NCBI RefSeq assembly: GCF_905220415.1
Contig: NC_059551.1
Coordinates: 8,318,001 to 8,382,000, forward strand
Length of the DNA: 64,000 bases
Direction: 5' to 3'
Source: Colias croceus
Lineage: Eukaryota; Arthropoda; Insecta; Lepidoptera; Pieridae
Within the stretch, counting starts at the first letter, position 1. Each line of letters starts with the position of its first letter. The translations under genes and the position numbers were made by a program. This document shows positions 1 to 12,000 of the stretch, piece after piece. The notes beneath the pieces are model-generated. The model searched no databases. It was given only the letters and a program-made list of their open reading frames with translations, and was not told where the DNA came from.

Positions 1-215
1 TAGTAATATAAGAAAGACTAGCTGCTTCGCGCGGTTTCACCCCCGTGGCTCCACTGCTGTTGTTCGTAGCGTGATGATAATTATGTAGCCTATAACCTTC
101 CTCTATAAATGGGCTATCCAACACCGAAAGAATTTTTCAAATCGGACCAGTACTTCCCGAGATTAGCGCGTTCAAACAAACAAACAAACAAACTAACTAA
201 CTCTTCAGCTTTATA
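1..215 (+). repeat. Lepidopteran dispersed repeat, family B (copy 1)
   Basis: GC-richer tract reading 'gctgcttcgcgcggtttcac', then 'aatgggctatccaacaccga', 'caaatcggacc' and a tail 'tttataatattagta'. The same ordered landmarks recur at about 1650, 35113, 47242, 53953 and 54385. An internal (CAAA)n run lies near 174-195. These tails are typical of short non-coding retro- or MITE-like repeats in Lepidoptera; I cannot name the exact family. Confidence 0.7.
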
Positions 216-1649
216 ATATTAGTATAGATGTAAACATGCAATAGACTAAAGGTCATTGCCACATAAGAGCTAATCGGCGGTAGAGCACAAATGCGAAAAT
301 ATAACCGGTCCATGTGAATGCACCTTAACGAAATCGTCCTATAATTATTTTAAACGGTGTATTTTTTACGGAATTATGAAACAATAAGGGTATAATCCTG
401 CGAGACTTCACGGTTATTTGATTATAGTGAATTAGTTAATGCCGCCAACTGCTGTGTTTATGGAATACTTTGTAAAGATTCAGGATAGGTTTTATTAAAT
501 ATTTTGCAGGTTTAACGGTTTAAAGCAACGGCTTTCCTAAAGCGTTTATTCGTTAATGGGTTGTTCTCAGAAAAGTGGCAACATAACCTGCCGAGCAATT
601 TTTGGAGATTACGAAAAAATCTTTAAACGTAACTTATCTGGTTATGTACTATATTTATTAAAAGAGATTTTTATAATGGAGTCCTTGTAATAAGAATAAG
701 ATTAAAGTAAGCAATTTTCCTTAAAATAATTTTGTAATGTCATATTCTCAGTAACTTGTCGTGTCCGAAAACGAAGTGTTCAACTTTGAGGTGAAATAAA
801 AAAATATATACTTAAGAAAAACGTGTAAATATAATAAAATACTTTTATATATATAGTAACAATCAATATTATTAAAACAATAACTTAGAAAATAATTTTA
901 TAGTTGTTCATATTCAAATTCTGTCCGGACAATTTTTCTCCATAACCTGTCGTTGCACATTATAACATATTTCCCGAATACTAATTAATACGTTGGCAAA
1001 ATCCCTTTCCCTCCTCACTCCTCCTTTCCTCACGTTAAAAAAAAAGTTTCATTAAATATCTTGCAAGCGTTTATTCGTTAATAACTATTTCACTATACTA
1101 CAACACAAATGAATACTGAACGAAGTTCGAAAATATTATGAAAACTTACAACTTTAATGTTTCTTAATTTTCATGTCCTACAGTAAAATTTAATTAAATA
1201 TCACTAATATCCACTCTCCACACCACACACACAAACACACACATCACACACCTCTTATACACAATCACACTTTTTGTTACATAAATATTATTTCTATTTT
1301 AATGTCCAAGACACAGGCAACAGCCTAGTTTGGATCTCCTGTAATACTGTAATGCTCTACTTTTTTGGTTAATGAAGATTTTTATTATTATTATTTTAGC
1401 TAGCTAGTCCAGCCCTTTTTAATGTTTCCAATGATTTGAATATGTAGGTACGTACTTGTGGATATGTTTTTTTTTAATACAAGTCTCTATAGGTAATTTT
1501 AAGTAATAAATACACGCCAAATTTATAAACTTTAGTAAAAGGAACAACTTCGATTTATTTTAGAACGAACTAAATTAAAATAGTAATTAACTTCAACCGT
1601 GATTAAAGCTTAAATCTATATACATTATTCGTGTATTTTAACATACTGG
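216..1649. other. AT-rich intergenic DNA, no gene seen
   Basis: No open frame of useful length and no splice-and-frame pattern. There is a short CA-rich simple tract near 1213-1255 and homopolymer runs. I see nothing else in it. Confidence 0.6.
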
Positions 1650-2540
1650 CTGTGCATCGCAGTTTTCCCCGAATTGCTCCTCTTCTATTGATCTTAGTAT
1701 GATATTATATAGCCTATAGTCTTCCTATATAAATGGGCTATCTAACACTGAAAGTTTTTGCACGCCTCATAAGCGAAGCGTTGAGGTGGGTACTACTGTC
1801 ACTTCGCGCAAAACATCTGATTTTTCAAACTTAAAATGTCTTTATGTATCATACATTGCACTTGTAAGATAATACATACACACACATATTAAGAAAAAAC
1901 ACTATTTTTAACGTTCATGATATTTTTGATGTTATTTTTGTTATTTAAACTAGTTAAAAAACAGTTTAAAAAAGTTCTGTCTTGGACGTCCGTGTGTCTG
2001 TATGTGCGGAGGATTTTCTTGTTAACACGATAGCGACCGAAATACTTTACTAATCGAGTCTTTTTTTTTCTCTTACGCTTGAGTATGCTCAGGAATAGAA
2101 CCCTTTCATTTTTCAGGGTCTGATTCGATGTGGTTTAATTGTTATTAAATAAACAAAAAAAATATCGACTTTTTTTTTTTATAGTGTACTCAAAATTCAC
2201 CATTATAAACTCGATTCTTTATACTATAAGCCAAGGTTTAAAAAAATAAGTTGGTAGTCAGTCCCTTAAACCTGCGCAGTTTCACATCTAGGTGGGGCCA
2301 CAAGAAAAATAGCTCAATTATTACGGTACCGCTTTCTTTACTTTTCCAAATGTTTTATTTTATTTCATTTTTATATTTATAGTCACGTACTCTTTATAAA
2401 TAATCAATTTTATTGTAAAGGATGAGATTATGAGGCGTGCACTTTTGGATTTTCCAAACTATTTTTCAAATCGGACCAATAGTTCTTGAGCTTAGCGCGT
2501 TCAACCAAACAAACTCATCAGATTTATAATATTTGTATAT
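1650..2540 (+). repeat. Family B repeat split by a family A insertion
   Basis: The family B landmarks ('gctcctcttctattgatctt', 'aatgggctatctaacactga') stop at about 1759 and resume after 2460 with 'tttttcaaatcggaccaata' and the tail 'tttataatatttgta'. The 700-bp family A element sits between them. The order shows that A inserted into an older B copy. Confidence 0.7.
1760..2459 (+). mobile_element. Family A repeat, copy 1 (inverted ends gcacgcctcataa)
   Basis: Starts 'gcacgcctcataa' (1760-1772) and carries the inverse 'ttatgaggcgtgc' at 2428-2440, followed by a shared tail ending 'ttggattttccaaa'. Near-identical copies lie at 43811-44588 (+) and 47936-48500 (-). It has no coding frame, so it is probably a non-autonomous DNA element. 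Both flanks are T-rich, but I could not fix a target-site duplication. Confidence 0.75.
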
Positions 2541-4653
2541 TAAACTTATCTATAACTAATATGATCCTTTGAAAACCTTTCTTATCTACATCAATAAATC
2601 GTGTTTAATTACTTTCACACGCCATTTCTTACTCGTTGTAACTGTGATATATCTATTGCGTATCAAAAATTATTCACCATTTTATGTGCATACCTTTATC
2701 GGTATATGAACAAACAAAACGTTTATAAGTACGGTATGAAATTATGAAACTGTTTAGTGTAATTTTAGACTCTATCTAGTAAAGGGTAGAGTTTAAATTG
2801 TTGTGATTCTGTTTGAAATATGTGTTGTATAACCCGCGCAATTAAAGGATGTGATTCAAAATGAAATTAATAATTCCTTTTGCATTCTTACATGTTCATT
2901 GTCAGTAAGGATGAAAAGTAGCCTGCTCTACGTTATGTAGAATCTGCATACTAATTTTCAAAATATAACCTTGTGTCAATAGGAATAAATGTGATCTAAA
3001 GCCTCATAGGAAGTCTGTGTCCCTGCAGTGGAACTGAAGATGATGATGATAATGGTGAATGATAGGATTTATTTATTTTTAATTATCTTTGTCTTCAACA
3101 TGAGATTATACTATTAATGGTTAATTTTTAGTATTTCTAATATTTTTTTTGTTTTTGTTTGTCCTTACTGCAAAATTACAAAACCATCCTTTATTGGCAC
3201 AGCTTATACCGATTTGCAGAAAGTCGATATGGTATCGAGCTATTAACGAAGGGTTTAGGGCGGAGTCACACTGACGCGTTGATTACACATTCGGCCGCCG
3301 AAAAATTCTTACTCGATTACATTAACAGTTTCCATAGCCGTCGGGTATTTTGCCGCGCGGCGCTAATAAAATAATTTCGTGCGTAATTTAAGACTGTTTA
3401 AGATGTCAAATTTTAAATTGGATGCGCGAAAAGGGTGCTTGATAATAAATTAATCGTTTCTCTGAAGGGATAAATGAATTTTGAGTTGAGCCGGCTCGTC
3501 GGCGATTGGGTGATTGATTGCGGTCAATTTGCGTTGGTGTTTTGAAAGACAATGTGGGTTGTTTTTGTTAACAGCTGCATGATGTTGTGTGCATCTTATA
3601 CTGAATGTTATGTGCGAAAGCAGCTATTGGATGATATATTTATGACGTATTTTTAGTCGATCCTTTAACAAGCTTTTATAAATTTTTGAATGATTCTCTA
3701 TACTTGTATGCTGAGAAATGAAACTAAGATTAATAAAAACACTACGATTAGTAGATAGACCAAGTGTAACACAGGCTTTACGGCATCTTTTTGCTTTATT
3801 AGTATTATATTGACCTTACATAAACTACTTTAATTATTTATAGAATTGATTCTTCGTTTTACTTTTAGATGCAATAATATTATTTTTATAATGGTAATAA
3901 AATTTATTATACATTATAGTAAATTTAAAATACAATGAGTATTAGCATATATTTTATATATATTTTATAGATACCTACTTATCAAAGGACTAGGATTATA
4001 ACATAGTTATTATTTTATGTCCTAGAACAAATATTTTTTTTTGTATAGGACTAACCGCCCGCGTCAAAGATTCTTAAGAATCAATAATAACTTGTTGAGA
4101 TATTACCTATAGCAAGTATTATCTTGTCATTCTTGCCATTTTTGTGACATGGAGACTTTCGCAGCGTACTTTTTGTTTTTTTTACGTTTAATAAATCTCT
4201 TGAATTTAAGAAAGAGTAAAATTTTTATTTAAAATGATTAAAAATGATACTATTCATAAAAAAACATAAATGCTAAGCAGTCTGAATTCAAATCTGGACT
4301 ACTAAATCTATCTGTGTAGGTATAAACTATAAACCTTAGAAACCGTATAAACTTTCATCAAAATTCGATCAGCCGTTGTAAATAAAAGGTTAACTAAGGC
4401 TAAATCAATCCATGCAGTCATCTTTGTATCACAAACTCTTGTGTTACTCATGATTATAGTAAGATTTAAATTTTGCTTACAGATTTGCGCAGGCGCCAAG
4501 GTTTTAAAGTTAACTATATTAATCAATAATCACTTTCACTGATTCCATCAAAACAGATCCATGGGCGTAGCTAGCCATGGGCTCAAGGTGGGGCAACAAT
4601 AAAAATTAATATGTAACTAGCAACTGTATGTACCAAGTATGTACCCAAAGTTA
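2541..4653. other. Intergenic DNA, no gene seen
   Basis: AT-rich. A modestly GC-richer patch at about 3230-3370 opens a short frame, but it lacks conserved features and splice context, so I do not call it. Nothing else stands out. Confidence 0.5.
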
Positions 4654-4856
4654 TATCCAGATCTTCAAATGCCGGCAAATGTGAAGGCATTCGCGATGGC
4701 ATTCGCGAAGGCATTTGCGAAGGCATTTGCGAAGGCATTCGCGATGGCATTCGCGATGGCATTTGCGGAGGCATTCGCGATGGCATTCGCGAAGGCATTC
4801 ACAAATGCCTTCGCAAATGCCGGCGGTACGGCCGCCGGCATTTGAAGACCTGGATA
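4654..4856. mobile_element. Small inverted-repeat element with a 12-bp minisatellite core
   Basis: Terminal arms 4654-4676 and 4834-4856 are inverse copies with one mismatch (core 'cttcaaatgccggc'). Inside, 4686-4805 holds ten units of a 12-bp repeat, ggcattYgcgaW. A GC-rich hairpin follows (4815-4826 paired with 4832-4843, loop 5 nt). Both strands give long open frames only because the 12-bp unit keeps phase; these are not genes. Confidence 0.75.
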
Positions 4857-5047
4857 CCTATAATACGATACTAGGTTTCCGCTCGTGGCTTCACCCGCGC
4901 ATGCAAAGAAAAACCCGCATAGTTCCCGTTCCCGTGGGATTTCCGGGATTGCGTCATTTTCCCGGGATAAAAAGTATGTCCTATGTCCTAATTGGGGCGT
5001 GATTGAGTAACAGACAGAGAGACAGAATTTTATAATATTAGCATGGT
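4857..5047 (+). repeat. Dispersed repeat, family C
   Basis: Landmarks 'tttccgctcgtggcttcacc', 'ttcccgttcccgtgggattt', 'gattgagtaacagacagaga' and 'ttttataatattagcat'. It is the same family as 5346, 52815 and, inverted, 52266. Non-coding. Confidence 0.7.
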
Positions 5048-5345
5048 TTTTATAGGTTCACCTACAATGTAGGCTTTTGAATTAAACGTTTCATTTTCAC
5101 TTTCTTCTAAATTGAATTAATTGTTTCCTAGTATAAGAGATGTTCTTCTGTTTGTATGTGGAAGGGATTACAAAAAAAAGCAAGCAATTAAACAAATATG
5201 TTACCATATAGGTTTCTATATATTCAATAGCCTATTCTTATTAACATACTCGTCGTGCTCCGCGGGTTCACATGCTGAAAAACGGCTAAGAACAGCTGTT
5301 ATCCTCTATTTTTTTATAAATAAAGAACTTTGGGCGTTATGTTTT

Positions 5346-5575
5346 TACTAGATTTCTAGATTTCCGCCCGCGGCTTCGCTCGCGTTTTCAAAGGAAAACC
5401 CGCATAGTTCCCGTTCCCGTGGGATTTCCGAGATAAAACCTATCCTAAGTGTTAATCCAAGTTACCCTCTATATGTGTGCTAAATTTCATTGTAATCGGT
5501 TCAGTAGTATTTGCGTGAAAGAGTAACAAACACACACATCCTCACAAACTTTCACATTTATGATATTACTAGTTT
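5346..5575 (+). repeat. Dispersed repeat, family C
   Basis: Full-length copy with 'ctagatttccgcccgcggct', 'ttcccgttcccgtgggattt', 'aatcggttcagtagtatttg' and a tail 'ttatgatattactag'. It closely matches 52815-53035. Confidence 0.75.
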
Positions 5576-8480
5576 TCTATTCATATATATTTCATTTTTA
5601 GACTTTTCTTCTTAGAATAGTAAAGCCTCGATTACGACTTATTTATTTATTTGACTTGACCAAATTCAGTAAGATTTAATACTTAAAATTATAAGTACAG
5701 TGGCCTTTAGTGAGTAACTAATTCTGTTCTAGTAATAAAAATGATCTTCAAACATTTTAGACATAAACACCTCTACTACGAATGACACAGTTTTTCGGCA
5801 TTAATAATGTTTATACCTACATAATAATATATAGGTAGATTATAGATGCTGCTGCCTATAGATTTAACAATCGTACTTTTTTATACATTTTTTCTGACCA
5901 CAGCATCTTATGTGATAATCTATCGGAAAGCTGCCAAAATGTTTTAGAAGCTTTTGCTTTTATATAGGTAAGTATGTCCATAATGACAGGAATCTGGTAT
6001 ACGGCTTTTTTGTAGTTACAATTAAATAACATCGATGTTACCCCTATTTGTAATCATCATAAACCCTCAAATTGAGTTAATTACAATTAATAATACCTTT
6101 TCCTTTATATAAAACAGTTATTAATGTCTACATCCTCGTTCCGTGTCGGTCCATTGTCACAGACTATATTTAAAATGGACGCGCGTCTCTACGCACTGGG
6201 ATTCAACATTTTCTTCTGTCTAATTGCTTATTAAATTGATTCTATAAACTTACTAAATAAATAAACAAACTCGGGAACAAATTAATAGTTACACAAGTCC
6301 ACTCGAGGTATTAACTAGGCAGTATTGTACCTATTATAAAGAAAATAGATACTTTTTATGTGACTGCAAATTGCACTGATTGGTAGTTTTAATCATAATA
6401 TTATGATCAAAAAATTATATTTGTACGTGGTAGTCAAAATCTCAAAACATATTATAGCTTAATATGTCACTAATGAATAGTAAGCTTCCAGCAAAAAAGC
6501 TTTTGGCATTAAGCTCCTTATTCCTTCATGATATTCACTGACATTGTCCAAATACAAATATTTTCACATCTCCACATAATATTATGACCCATATTGAATC
6601 TTCGTTCGCATAAAAAAGCTCAAAAGTTAGTTAACCAAAAGCTCTATAATTACTAAACAGAATCGGCTGAAATTATCCAATAAGAAAGTCCACGATTTAA
6701 ATTAATACATGATATTTTTATCGCAACAAGCACTGGGCTTGAACGTTTTGTACTATCTAATTGCACATTAAAAAGATTCCCGTTCCGATAGCGAGCAACG
6801 CCGGGCTATTATCTAGACTTGGTTCTATTCTTAGATAGTTTCTAACTGCATTGGAATTTTAGGTTCTCCAATCGTAGTTTTCTGTTAGTGTTTGTTTTTA
6901 GAATTGTTATTTTATTGGTGTTGAAATATGAGAAAAAAAGGTGTTAGGTACTTGGGTATATTTCATATTTATTAAGGAACACGATTGATTTTATTTCGTT
7001 GACGTGCTTTTAATTTTAATTTAAGTATTGAGTGGTTTAATGGACAAGATAAAAACATACGTGATTGTTTGTTGATACAATATATTATTATAGTAGACGG
7101 TCTTATGCGACCTAACTGAGTTGGATTGTAAATAATATCCAACTTTTCTTAATTATAATTAAAAGCCGAGAGAGAAATTAAACACAATATTTTTTTCCCT
7201 TTTTTGTCAATTATCTCTACAGCTAAACAGATCTTCATGAAATGAAACGTAAAGATAGATAAGATTTAAATTAAAAATACCAAGGTACCGAAATTCTTAT
7301 CGAATGTATCAGATACTAAATATTATGTGTATCTCACACTTCCATAATACTCGGGTACCTACCATCATAAGTAAGGCACCCGGACCCGGTCCTTTGGAAG
7401 GCTTACGTGGGGACGCGGATCCAACACGCAGAGACCCTTTAGAGAACTTTACTGTGTTGTGGGACACTTATATTATTAATTATATTGTTATAGTTATTAA
7501 TCATTGACAAAATTACGAAAAACTTAAAAACGTAATTTCCCTAATTTTGATATTTATGTAGATTGAGTAATAAAAAATATCAAATGTCCAATAACAATCA
7601 AGTTATTTTTAATTCGTCATTGGTACGCGCGAATAGTTTTACTGTAAGACGTCATATTAAGAAATATAACAGCCATAAAGCATAAATCATTGGCTGTTTC
7701 CGTATCAAATGTGAATCAAAATAGTTATATTTATTACGCAGCATATTAGGTGTTAACTGAACGAAAATGTTATTTATTATTTTTACTACTAATAGAATAC
7801 ATTATGTATAAAAATATTTGTCTTTGTTACCGAACAAAGTCCAAACCTACTGCTTGAAAAATGAAAAATTCCGCCAGAAGAAAGGTAATTAGAACCTATT
7901 TTTAGTCCTCAGGGAATTACGCAAGTTTTTCTCTACCATTTATAAGGAGCTCCGAATTTTTTTAATTGTAGGTAGTCTATTGAATATCCCTTATATTAAG
8001 CGAAAATACTTAAATACTACTGTTTCTATCTAATTTTATTGAATTTTTAAAACATAAAAATAATAAATGTTATAAAAAAATAGGTAGACCAGTTAGTCGT
8101 GACAGATTAACTTCAGCTTACTACTACACGTGATAAAAAAGTAGGTAACCTATATCCACGTCAATTATAATATACAAATTTCAGCTACATCCGTTTTCAA
8201 AGTTTCCGTAAAAAAATTTACATATCTATTTTTGGCTTTGGGGTTATAATAGATAAATCTAAATTTACTATTTCTGAAATACTTACGTGTGATTGAAGTT
8301 ACGATTTTCGTTTTTATAAATTAGTAAAAAAAATATTAATTGCTTTTCTATATAAGTAATATTATAAAAACTCATTAAAAAAAACTAATTAACGTCATAC
8401 ACATAAACATTGCCACCCACAAAACACAAATAAGCAATCAGGTTAACGAACTGAAATCAAAAATGAAATCCCCAACGCAA
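5576..8480. other. Intergenic DNA with repeat fragments
   Basis: AT-rich. Two short, diverged related segments ('cactgggattcaac...' near 6196 and 'cactgggcttgaac...' near 6732) suggest an old tandem or dispersed repeat. A scrap of inverted family repeat ('agcgagcaacgccgggct') is near 6790. The only other item is the repeat at 7325-7470. Confidence 0.5.
7325..7470 (+). repeat. Dispersed repeat, family D (copy 1)
   Basis: Carries 'aatactcgggtacctacc', 'ggaaggcttacgtggggacg' and 'gtgttgtgggacac'. The inverse complement of the same string occurs at about 21735-21850, so this is a dispersed repeat and not a coding exon. Confidence 0.65.
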
Positions 8481-8539
8481 TTAAATCGTTACGCGCCTAA
8501 GATTGAGCACCCCTGTGGAGTTTTTGTTTATTTGATAGC

Positions 8540-8995
8540 GATGCATCGCTACGTTCCCACTACACACGCATGATCGCTGCAGTTGGCTCGCAGCGCGTGC
8601 GTCACGCACATTGCAACGCGCACTGCTACCGAAACCCGCTAATGTGACCCAAGCTTTATCTCCCCTGCGAATTTCGAATCGCACCTAAATTTATAACCCT
8701 AAACCAACGCACGCTTTTTTAATCGCCGTGGACAGTGTTCGATTTTCCAAAAATTTCCCCATTCAAAAATGTACGGAATAATCTCATATCGTAACGGCAA
8801 TAGGCCACTTGCTCAGTGCATAATTTAGATACGTGATTTCGGTTTCAAATACGAACCAATTTTTCATGATCACATTGAATTTCAAATATGTCTTTATAAG
8901 GCTTGTTGTTTTTATTTTGTGGACTATTTCCCGTTGAATGTTGTTGGAAGTGGTTTTGTGTTCGATTATAGAAATTTGGTGCAACGACAGATAAT
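8540..8995 (+). promoter_or_regulatory. NDNF: Probable promoter and 5' UTR of the NDNF gene
   Basis: This 400-bp stretch is markedly richer in CpG than its surroundings ('ctcgcagcgcgtgcgtcac', 'gcaacgcgcactgctaccg') and leads into the proposed first coding exon. A TATA-like 'aatttataacc' lies near 8690. I infer promoter function from composition and position only; the exact start of transcription is not determined. Confidence 0.45.
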
Positions 8996-9000
8996 ATGGG
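8996..9000 (+). CDS. NDNF: NDNF coding exon 1 (ATG GG, 5 nt coding)
   Basis: ATG followed by GG and then a strong donor GTAAGA. It ends in phase 2, exactly what exon 2 needs (its first base, a, completes GGA). The joined start reads MGSLNRLTVRVATLIVL, a good signal peptide. Exon 2 has no usable upstream Met of its own. The assignment is inferred from phase, donor strength and the CpG-rich upstream region. Confidence 0.55.
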
Positions 9001-12000
9001 GTAAGATTTTTGCGTCGTATTAGATTTTACATGTAATGTAATGTAATTATTGTAATTGATAGTGTATTGTGTAACATTAAACCTACTTATTCAAGCCCTA
9101 TTGAAGCCGGATTAATTACATAGGTAGTACAATAACAACACATAGTTTTACTTTGTTTTATAAGTGTAACTACTAACTGTAAATTAATTAGGAATAGAGT
9201 AATGTGTGTTCAGAGGTAAACTAATTTAAATTATTATAAATAAGTCGAAGAAAAGAATTGAAAACGATAGATATTTAAACGTTGTGCAAATGTACTTATA
9301 CAATAAATAAATAGAGTTTGTAGAGACCTGTATATTTAACTGATTATCTTTTTAATACTTATTCTTCATTCGTACGAATAACTTTATTTGAATAGAGTGA
9401 AACCAAATCATTTACCGTTTTTAATTATTTATTTATAACAATAAGGTTTTTTTTTTTAATCAGATTATCATGCATGCCTACAAAATGTACAATAAAGATA
9501 TTTTAAAATATCTTTTATTACATAATTATTATTTATTTATGATAATATCGTCGTATATATTATGTTAACAATATAAATTATTAATTAGTGATAGGAAGTT
9601 AAAATTATATACCTTAGTGCGAACCTAGTACATATTATTATGTACTGGAATGATATATTTTCACACAAAGATAAATAAAACGTTTATTAATTTTGCGTAT
9701 TTATACTGCTTTAATTAATTAATTGTATTATTTTTTTAATGTCAATATTCAATATTTTATTATTTTAGGACTACATATTATATTTTGTAATTTTTATTCA
9801 CACGGTTCATCTTTAATTGTTAAATTATTAAATATATAAACGATATTTAACTTAGTTCCTCATTATTTATTCACAAAATAAAAATCATGATTTTTTACCA
9901 AATTTAAGTACCTAGTTAATACAATAAAAAAAAACAAGGAACGCTCTATGTAATAGTTATTCCCTACATTTTACGCTCATTCACTTTACAAGTGATAGAA
10001 ATATCTCACACTTGCAAATATAAACGTACATGACATTGAATAAAACAAAAACAACAAAACTATAAAGCCTTCAACACCCTTTAACAGGAGCGATAAAAAA
10101 TAATTATTCAGGACACTGGCAAATTGATGCATTCTTGCCTTTAAAAAAAATAAAAACAAAAAAGTTTATAGGGCTATTACATTAATACGGTCAACGATCT
10201 CTTAGGATAATGGCGATAAAATAAAATAATTATTCACGACACGGCTTGCTATTCAAAAATAATAAAAGATTCTTAGGTGAGCAAAATAGTAACTTCATGG
10301 CCAAATATCTGAGTATAGAATGGATCGAGAAATTTTGGACTGATTCCTAAGGGCACAATAAAGACGAGTTAGTTCCACCGATTTTTTTTGTCTATGGGAC
10401 AGGGGATTTCTTTTTCATAAATAGCCAACATTATTTGTTCTAACTGGCCAGTAATAATGATATTTTCATGATTTTTTATTCAAACTCTATGGTTTTACGC
10501 TGGGACTCTACCCAAGAAGCCAGCGCTTTATGGCTGGGATAAGATTTTCATCATAGATATAATAATACTTTACCTAAGACTTGGTATATTATTATCTATA
10601 TATAATCTTCACAAGGGAACAATTTTATAAATAAAATTCGGAGTCCGGATGTAGCGTGTATATGTTTACCATACATACATTTACGATTATACGTGTCTTT
10701 AGTAAAATTATGCCAAAACGAACTCAATAAACTACGAAACCTATTCTGCACCGTAACAATAGATTAAACAACATGTTTCTATAAGGTACTTTTACTATTT
10801 TTTTTAATCTAAACATTTCTCCCTCCTAAAAATATATACAACCTATATACACCAAACACTGGCAGTCAATTTCGCCGTTTAAAAAAAAAAGAACAAGCGC
10901 CTTAAAAAGGGCAAGGCAGAGTTAAACAGCTATTAAATCGATACGTTTAACCCCCGGTAATATAATCGCGAAGCCCCACCGTCCCACATTACCACGGACA
11001 CATAATACGTCAATTTGTTACTTAAACGAACGACATGCAGCGATCGGGTTACTATTTATTAACCGACTTGCAAAAAGTTGGTCCTTAATGCAGTTTGTTA
11101 AATCGGCCCTCGACTTCGATGTAACGAGATATTTGATTTGTTCTTCAATAATCGTTACGGAGTGAAAGTAGTTATTGACTTTATTGATTTATTTATTATT
11201 CTTTTACAAACCAAATCTATTTGTTATAAAATTACCTATAGGTAATATTCTTTGCGAATAGAGATTAAATTCATAATTTGCAATTCTTCATTGCGGGCTA
11301 AATTGCAGCTCCTAATCATTTCCTTTACCATATTTTTTAAGTAATAAAGTTAGTAAGGTTGTTCTCTTTTCCTTTGATTGTTAATGGTTCATTTCATCAG
11401 TTTTTATATAGAACTACCACAAATATCTGCTAATATTCGTGTTAAAACCACGTAACATGATGACTAGAGACACGCTTCGTTGGTCAGCGCCGGCGCTTCG
11501 CTTGCTTTTTTAAATCGTATGAAGTTATCAACGTATGTCGTAATTAGTTTATTTTTATCGCCATTTAAGTAGTTATAGTAGATAGCTATGGATATTTGAT
11601 ACTATGAATAAAAAGAAAACTGAAAACCAGATTGTCTACGCCTGAGATGGTAGAAATATTTTAATCACATCAGATTTATAATAGCACCTAGCTAATAATG
11701 AAAGATTTTTACTCTGGCAGAGATATGAGAATCAAGGTCTAGTTGAAATTAAAAAAAAATAATAAATTTCAACATTTTATTCTTAAATCGATAATGATTT
11801 TATGCTATGTATCCAATGTGTAATGCCCAAATGTTTTGGAAATTAATGAGGATTAATATGTGAATTTTCCGTATGTTCTATTCGTAATTGTATTTATATA
11901 TTACTAGTGGTCCGCCCCGGCTTCGCCCGTGGGACATATTTCGCAATAAAAGGTAGCCTATGTCCTTTCTCGGGTATCAAAATATCTACATACCAAATTT

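Noticed and set aside
4583..4845. Repetitive open frames on both strands (MPSRMPSR-type and AFAKAFAK-type)
   Set aside because: They are produced by the 12-bp minisatellite staying in phase, with no start context or family match.
7304..7507. 67-codon frame with GPGPLEGLRG-like peptide
   Set aside because: It is part of the family D repeat, whose inverse copy lies at 21735-21850.
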